DNA of 64,000 nucleotides. It comes from Saccharopolyspora indica (lineage in GTDB: Bacteria > Actinomycetota > Actinomycetes > Mycobacteriales > Pseudonocardiaceae). A model generated the notes under the pieces. That model was not told the origin of the DNA, searched no databases, and worked only from the letters and a program-made list of their open reading frames with translations. The stretch covers positions 62,001-126,000 of the forward strand of contig NZ_JAQGLB010000001.1 in assembly GCF_027853965.1 (NCBI RefSeq), given 5' to 3'. The number at the start of each line of letters is the position of its first letter. Position 1 is the stretch's first letter. The translations under genes were made by a program, and so were the position numbers. This document shows positions 59,545-64,000 of this stretch, piece after piece.

Positions 59545-60393
59545 TCAGGACCGGGACTTGGGCTGCGCGCGGTGATCGGCGGCGGTGCCGACGTCGGTCA
59601 GGTGCGGCCAGCGCGGTTCGTCGCCCTTCGGATCGTCGCCCAGGATCGTCACGCGGCGGCCGATCCGGCGTTCGGTGTAGTCGTTGACCGCGTAGTGCTG
59701 GGTGGCCCGGTTGTCCCACAGGGCCACCGCGCCCTGCGTCCAGCGGAAGCGGCAGATGTTCTCCGGCCGCTCCGCCACCGCGAACAGGTGCGCCAGCAGC
59801 GCATCGCTCTCCGCCCGGCGCAGCTGCGGGATGTTCATGGTGAACATCCGGTTGACGTACAGCGACCGCCTGCCGGTCACCGGGTGCACCCGCACCACCG
59901 GGTGCTCGGCCTCGAACTGGGTGCCGTTGGGGTGCACGAAGGCGTGCACGGCGGTGAGCCCGTCCAGGAGGTCGCGCAGCGGTGCGGAGAGGTTCTCGTA
60001 GGCCAGGTGCTGGTTGCTCCACATCGTGTCGCCGCCGCGCGGCGGGCAGTGCACGATCTGCAGGACGGAGGCGATCGGCGGGCTGGCGTTGAAGGTGACG
60101 TCGGTGTGCCAGACGTCGGCCTTCGCGCCCTGGTCGGAGTCGAGCACCACGATCTCCTCGTGCCCGTCGAGCTTGGGCAGGAAGGGGTGCACCTCCAGCT
60201 CGCCCAGGAAGCGGCCGAACCTCTTGTGCGCCTCGGGGGAGAGCTCACCGGCCTCCGGGAAGAAGAGCACGAGGTTGTCCATGAGCAGGTCGTGCAGCCG
60301 CCCGAAGGACTCCTCGGTCAGCTCCTCCAGGTCCAGGCCGCGCACCTCGGCGCCCAGCGCGCCGGAAACCGGGCGGACGTCGAATTCGGTCAT
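59545..60393 (-). CDS. TauD/TfdA family Fe(II)/2-oxoglutarate dioxygenase
   Basis: 282 aa. The metal triad is His96-x-Asp98 (WHTD) and His233 (TQHYAVND), with a 2-oxoglutarate-binding Arg just after (RRIGRRVTI). Typical taurine/2,4-D dioxygenase length. It may act on a sulphonate or, given its neighbours, hydroxylate a pathway intermediate. GAGGTG lies 8 bases before the ATG. Divergent from the O-methyltransferase. Confidence 0.9.
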   Translation of the reverse strand: MTEFDVRPVSGALGAEVRGLDLEELTEESFGRLHDLLMDNLVLFFPEAGELSPEAHKRFGRFLGELEVHPFLPKLDGHEEIVVLDSDQGAKADVWHTDVTFNASPPIASVLQIVHCPPRGGDTMWSNQHLAYENLSAPLRDLLDGLTAVHAFVHPNGTQFEAEHPVVRVHPVTGRRSLYVNRMFTMNIPQLRRAESDALLAHLFAVAERPENICRFRWTQGAVALWDNRATQHYAVNDYTERRIGRRVTILGDDPKGDEPRWPHLTDVGTAADHRAQPKSRS

Positions 60394-60485
60394 TGGGTGG
60401 TCACCTCGTTCTTCTTTGACAGCAGGTGTTTTCGGGCAGGATGACGAGTGTTGCCGGGCAGTGCGGTCGGTTTCCGCCGTGGTTG

Positions 60486-60515
60486 TTGACGCCGTGAGCG
60501 GCGGGCAGTAAGGAT
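60486..60515 (+). promoter_or_regulatory. promoter candidate for the O-methyltransferase
   Basis: TTGACG at 60486-60491, a 17-base spacer, then TAAGGAT at 60509-60515, 45 bases before the GTG start. The -35 is good, the -10 modest. Confidence 0.45.
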
Positions 60516-60559
60516 GAGGAGGACGGAGGCGCTCGGGTGTTCACTTCGAAAGGAACCAG

Positions 60560-61597
60560 GTGTCCATGGATTCCGCAGGATCTCAGGAGGATTTCGCCGA
60601 CGCTGGTCGCGAGCTGGCGAAACTCATCGATCTGGCAACGCCTTTCGCCATTCGCGTCGCGGTGACGATGCGGCTGCCGGAACTGGTGTCCGAGGGCAAG
60701 GCCGGGCTCGACGAGCTCGCCGCCGCCTCGGGTGCGCACCGGGGATCCCTGGACCGGCTGCTGCGCCACCTCGTCCACATCGGACTGTTCAGCGAACCGG
60801 AGCCGGGTGCCTACGGGCTGACGGCGCTGTCCCGCCAGCTGCTGTCCGAGGACGGCGCGTGGATCCGGAACTGGCTCGACCTGGAGGGCCCGGGCACCCG
60901 GATGGACCTGGCGTTCAGCGGCATGCTGCACTCCATCCGCACCGGCGGTTCGGCCTACGGCGCGGTGCACGGCACCCCGTTCTGGGACGACTACCAGCGC
61001 AACGACGACCTGCGGCGCTTCTTCGGCGACGTCATGACCGCCCACGCCTGGCAGACCGGGCCGGTGCTGGCCGCGGAGTTCGACTGGTCGCAGGTGCGGA
61101 CGGTCATCGACGTCGGCGGCGGGCAGGGCGCGCTGCTGGCCGAGATCGTCCGGGCGAACCCGCACCTCGACGGCGAGGTGCTGGACCTGCCCGCGGTCGA
61201 GCCCGAGGCCGACCAGGCCCTGCGCGAGGCGGGCGTGGCGGAGCGGATCTCGTTCGTGCCCGGCAGCTTCTTCGACCCGCTGCCGCCGGGCCGCGACGTC
61301 TACGTGGTCTCCCGCGTGCTCACCGACTGGAGCGACGAGGACGCGGTGCGGATCCTGCGGCGCTGCGCCGAAGCCGCCGGGGAGGACAGCCGGGTGCTCA
61401 TCGTGGAGGTCCTCGCCGGTGACTCCCACGCCAAGTACAACACCTCCTTCGACCTGCAGTCCCTGGTCCTGCTGGGCGGCCAGGAGCGCAGCGTCGCGGA
61501 CTTCGAGGCGCTGGTGGACAAGGCCGGGCTGAACCTGACCGGGTCCCGCAGCTGGCCGGGCGGTCTCGTGGTCGTGGAGTCCAGGCCGCGGAAGTGA
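60560..61597 (+). CDS. SAM-dependent O-methyltransferase (Methyltransf_2 type)
   Basis: 345 aa with an N-terminal winged-helix dimerisation domain (about 10-95) and a SAM-binding C-terminal domain (VIDVGGGQGALLAEI near 190, VSRVLTDWSDEDAVRILRRC near 255 with the catalytic-His position replaced by Thr/Asp). Such enzymes methylate hydroxyl groups of polyketides, quinones and other aromatics. GTG start with AAAGGA five bases upstream. Beside prenyl-pathway genes it suggests a tailored aromatic or quinone product. Confidence 0.88.
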   Translation: MSMDSAGSQEDFADAGRELAKLIDLATPFAIRVAVTMRLPELVSEGKAGLDELAAASGAHRGSLDRLLRHLVHIGLFSEPEPGAYGLTALSRQLLSEDGAWIRNWLDLEGPGTRMDLAFSGMLHSIRTGGSAYGAVHGTPFWDDYQRNDDLRRFFGDVMTAHAWQTGPVLAAEFDWSQVRTVIDVGGGQGALLAEIVRANPHLDGEVLDLPAVEPEADQALREAGVAERISFVPGSFFDPLPPGRDVYVVSRVLTDWSDEDAVRILRRCAEAAGEDSRVLIVEVLAGDSHAKYNTSFDLQSLVLLGGQERSVADFEALVDKAGLNLTGSRSWPGGLVVVESRPRK

Positions 61598-61617
61598 CCC
61601 CGGCACGGCGTCGGCCC

Positions 61618-62910
61618 TCATGCCCACCTGGGCCGGCGCCGTGCGCGGGGATCCGGTAGCAACCCGAGCTGGCAGAGCCGGTCGAACGGCGTGAGCGGGT
61701 GCAGGCCGAGCCCGGCCAGGTTGTGCATCACGGTGAAGCTGAGCCGCTGGTTGGCCCCGGTGTTGCGCAACGCGCGCCTGCCGAGGGTGCGGCCCACCCA
61801 GGACAGGTCGGTCAGCATGCGCGCGGCGTTGTGGCTGATCTTGCCGATCTGGATCAGCTCGGGCATCCGCCGCTGCTGGTACTCGCGCAACGCGGTGTCC
61901 ACATCGGACGCATCCAGGCAGCGTCCGGCGAGGCAGCCGCGCAGGGCGTCGGCGTCGTAGATGGCGCTGTTCATGCCCTGGGCCGCCATCGGGTGCACGG
62001 AGTGCGCCGCCTCGCCGATCAGCGCCATGCCGGGGGCGAACAGGCCGTCGGCGACGAACCGGCCGACCGGCAGCAGCTGCCGCCCGGCCAGGCTGCTCCG
62101 CAGCTGCTCCTCGAACGCCGCCAGCTCGGGCAGCTCCGCGATCAGCGCACCGGCCCAGCGCTGCAACCCGTCGTGATCCATCCCGCGCAGCTCGTCCGGT
62201 TCCGCCTGGACGTAGAGCCGGACCCGGTCGCCGGGCAGCGGATAGCGCATCCGCAGCCCGCGGTCGGTGACGTAGGCGGCCACCGCCGCCTCCGCGCCGG
62301 GCACGTCGGGGACGTCCAGGGCGACCAACCGGTGCGGGTAGTCCTTCCGGTTCGCCCCGATACCGGCCGCCTTCCGGAGCTTCGAGGAGACGCCGTCGGC
62401 GGCGATCACCAGCGGGGCGCGGAGTTCCCGGTCGGAACCGGCCTCCCGCACGGCCAGCCCGGTGATGCGCCCGGATTCGTCGCGGAGCGCTTCGCGGACG
62501 CTCACTCCCCGGCGCAGCGTGACGTTCTCCGGCAGGCCGTCGACGAGCGCACCCAGGATCGACTCGTGATCGGCGGAGAGCAGCCAGTTGGTCTCATCCG
62601 GCAACTGCGCGTAGTCCAGCGACATCCGGCCCCCACCGCCGCCCTCACCGGCGATGAGCGCGGAGAGCCGCACCGCGCCCTGCCGCTCCAGGAGCTTGGT
62701 GACGCCCCACTCGTCGAGGATCTTCAACGCCCCGGGCTGCAACACCTCGCCCTTCGGCACCCGGGGCACCTTGGGCTGCTTCTCGGCGATCAGGACCCGC
62801 AGCCCCAGCGAACCCAGCGCGTGCGCGGCCGCCAGACCGCCCACACCCGCACCGCAGACCACGACATCGGCGTCGTCCCGGGTGATCTCTTCGGGAACAG
62901 GGGCGCTCAC
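61618..62910 (-). CDS. FAD-dependent monooxygenase (PHBH/UbiH-like or geranylgeranyl reductase-like)
   Basis: 430 aa. GAGVGGLAAAHALG near residue 20 binds the FAD ADP part, VIAADGVSSKLR near 170 is the DG motif and LIGEAAHSVHPMAAQGMNSAIYDA near 292 the GD-type motif. Class A aromatic hydroxylases and polyprenyl reductases share this plan; the MAAQGMN segment fits ubiquinone-type hydroxylases. GTG overlaps the UbiA stop, so it works with the prenyltransferase. Confidence 0.85.
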   Translation of the reverse strand: MSAPVPEEITRDDADVVVCGAGVGGLAAAHALGSLGLRVLIAEKQPKVPRVPKGEVLQPGALKILDEWGVTKLLERQGAVRLSALIAGEGGGGGRMSLDYAQLPDETNWLLSADHESILGALVDGLPENVTLRRGVSVREALRDESGRITGLAVREAGSDRELRAPLVIAADGVSSKLRKAAGIGANRKDYPHRLVALDVPDVPGAEAAVAAYVTDRGLRMRYPLPGDRVRLYVQAEPDELRGMDHDGLQRWAGALIAELPELAAFEEQLRSSLAGRQLLPVGRFVADGLFAPGMALIGEAAHSVHPMAAQGMNSAIYDADALRGCLAGRCLDASDVDTALREYQQRRMPELIQIGKISHNAARMLTDLSWVGRTLGRRALRNTGANQRLSFTVMHNLAGLGLHPLTPFDRLCQLGLLPDPRARRRPRWA

Positions 62911-63890
62911 GTCGGCTGGACCTCCATGTCATCGGTGGCGATCTCGTGCCGCGACCGCATCACGGCCTGAGTCCACAGGCTGAAGACGAGCACCAGCGCG
63001 AGCAGCGGCACGACCGCGGCGGCGGGCGCGGTGCGGGCCAGGACGGCGCTGGCGAGGACGAGTCGTTCGGCGACCAGGAATTCGTGCGCCCGCAACGCGC
63101 GGGCCTGCCCGAGAGTCGGGGCCAGCAGCGGCAGCGGCAGGACCGCGACCAGCCCGACGCAGGCCGCCGCACCCAGCAGAACCGGGAAGCCGGGCCGGTG
63201 CGGCAGCAGAAGACCGATCGCGGCGATGAGGATCGCTGCGACGTAGAGGACCACCGCCAACCAGGCCGCGAAGCGGACTCCGCTGCGCACGGGCACCGAC
63301 CGGTAGCCCGCGGCCCGGTCGCCGTCCACGTCGCGCAGCGTGCCCACGAGGTTCGACGCCGCGTCGTGCAGCAGGAACACCGCGGAGAACGCGACCGCGG
63401 GCCAGCCGGGCAGCGGTGCCGCGACCATCGCGCCGATCAGGAAGCCCAGCGCGGTGATCAGGCCGCGCACCAGGTTCCCGGAGAAACCGCGCGCCTTGCA
63501 GTACCTGCTGTAGGCCACGATGCCGGCCAGCGCCAGCACGACCAGCACCAGCGTCCGCCAGTTCACCCACGCCAGCAGCGCCGCCGCCGCGACCGCGAGC
63601 CCGATGCCGCAGGCGAGCGCGGTCTTCGGAGCCAGCCTCCCGGACGGGATCGGGCGCTGCGGCTTGGCGATCCGGTCCAGCTCGCGGTCGAAGTAGTCAC
63701 CGAGGTAGTGCCCGGCCAGCCAGCCGAGCGCGACTCCGCACCCGGCGACGACGAACGCGGCGAACCCGGCCGCACCACCGGCACCGGCGCCCGCGACGCC
63801 CACCAGCACCGGGTAGCACAGCGTGTACGGCCGCCAGGTCTGCACGTGCGCCCACAGGATCCGGCGCGCTGCCGCCCATCGGTCGCGCAT
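62907..63890 (-). CDS. UbiA family prenyltransferase
   Basis: 327 aa, about nine TM helices. The first Asp-rich motif is GDYFDRELDRIAKPQRPIPSG near residues 64-84 and the second DVDGDRAAGYRSVPV near 188-202; both bind Mg-diphosphate of the prenyl donor. It attaches a prenyl chain to an aromatic or other acceptor in the membrane. ATG starts two bases after the polyprenyl synthase stop. Confidence 0.92.
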   Translation of the reverse strand: MRDRWAAARRILWAHVQTWRPYTLCYPVLVGVAGAGAGGAAGFAAFVVAGCGVALGWLAGHYLGDYFDRELDRIAKPQRPIPSGRLAPKTALACGIGLAVAAAALLAWVNWRTLVLVVLALAGIVAYSRYCKARGFSGNLVRGLITALGFLIGAMVAAPLPGWPAVAFSAVFLLHDAASNLVGTLRDVDGDRAAGYRSVPVRSGVRFAAWLAVVLYVAAILIAAIGLLLPHRPGFPVLLGAAACVGLVAVLPLPLLAPTLGQARALRAHEFLVAERLVLASAVLARTAPAAAVVPLLALVLVFSLWTQAVMRSRHEIATDDMEVQPT

Positions 63891-63892
63891 GG

Positions 63893-64000
63893 CTACCGGT
63901 TCCGGTCGATGGCCAGCTCGGCGATGGCCAGCATCAGCTCGACCGCGGCCGTTCCCGGCAGGTCCGCGATGCTCTCGCGGGCCTGGGCGATCTCGTCGGC
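63893..64000 (-). CDS. polyprenyl synthetase, C-terminal fragment (gene continues past the window)
   Basis: Thirty-five C-terminal residues are inside the window, ending LMLAIAELAIDRNR; the motif IADLPGTAAVELM followed by a short helix and Arg tail is how many geranylgeranyl/polyprenyl diphosphate synthases end. The call rests on this short match plus the UbiA gene two bases downstream, to which it would supply the prenyl donor. Confidence 0.55.
   Translation of the reverse strand, partial: ADEIAQARESIADLPGTAAVELMLAIAELAIDRNR

Noticed and set aside
1-64000. tRNA, rRNA, insertion sequences, prophage or CRISPR arrays
   Set aside because: I saw no cloverleaf with CCA-type ends, no transposase or integrase protein and no regularly spaced direct repeats; short or unusual RNAs could be missed by eye.

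Overview
The window is chromosomal DNA of a high-GC, mycelial-type actinomycete. The signs are GC-rich third codon positions, many GTG starts with GGAGG-type ribosome sites, overlapping stop/start junctions, a WhiB-family iron-sulphur regulator, a Pup gene, an IdeR/DtxR-type iron box and a rifamycin-associated element (RAE). A Pseudonocardiales genus such as Saccharopolyspora would fit, but that is an inference from style, not a demonstrated identity. No rRNA, tRNA, CRISPR array or transposase was found.

Layout. 136-8973 is a co-directional catabolic cluster: flavin monooxygenase, RidA, DUF1028 hydrolase, M20 amidohydrolase, aspartase/fumarase-type lyase, MFS importer, opine-dehydrogenase-like protein and 3-hydroxyacyl-CoA dehydrogenase. 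9085-14670 holds GrpB and a zinc uptake locus of AztABCD type with two different AztD-like metallochaperones, a possible Zur box and a perfect 17-bp terminator. 14776-24301 is a string of small enzyme/regulator pairs (BNR-repeat protein, two SDRs, LysR, TetR, alpha/beta hydrolases, DHA2 exporter, DJ-1/PfpI lipoprotein, CGNR regulator), several with clear palindromic operators. 24335-26702 encodes two multi-pass membrane proteins (SLATT/DUF4231 and a TIR-like/Rossmannoid protein) that may form a conflict-type pair. 27223-33926 holds a cold-shock protein, an MFS/LacI divergent pair and a 2-oxoacid dehydrogenase operon whose E2 is only a free lipoyl domain followed by a separate alpha/beta hydrolase. 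33963-37320 has transaldolase, a WhiD/WhiB3-like regulator, DUF6131, an unlinked pup and a hydrolase. 37386-41083 is a methyltransferase plus large HAD protein pair.

41650-48553 is the most unusual part: a secreted catalytically dead trypsin-fold protein with FG-GAP repeats, a small secreted protein, and a 1060-aa secreted ALF-repeat/coiled-coil protein. The last 116 codons of that gene drop sharply in GC and encode a glycine-rich hydrophobic hairpin. Two tandem paralogous small membrane proteins and a hairpin follow at once. This looks like a polymorphic toxin with duplicated immunity genes and is the best candidate here for an undescribed system.

48667-64000 carries a Methyltransf_19 protein, an iron-siderophore ABC importer under an IdeR-like box, rifamycin phosphotransferase (rph) under an RAE, a LysR/exporter pair, GNAT, a TauD-type dioxygenase, an O-methyltransferase, and an operon of polyprenyl synthase (cut by the window edge), UbiA prenyltransferase and FAD monooxygenase, suggesting a small prenylated quinone or meroterpenoid pathway.
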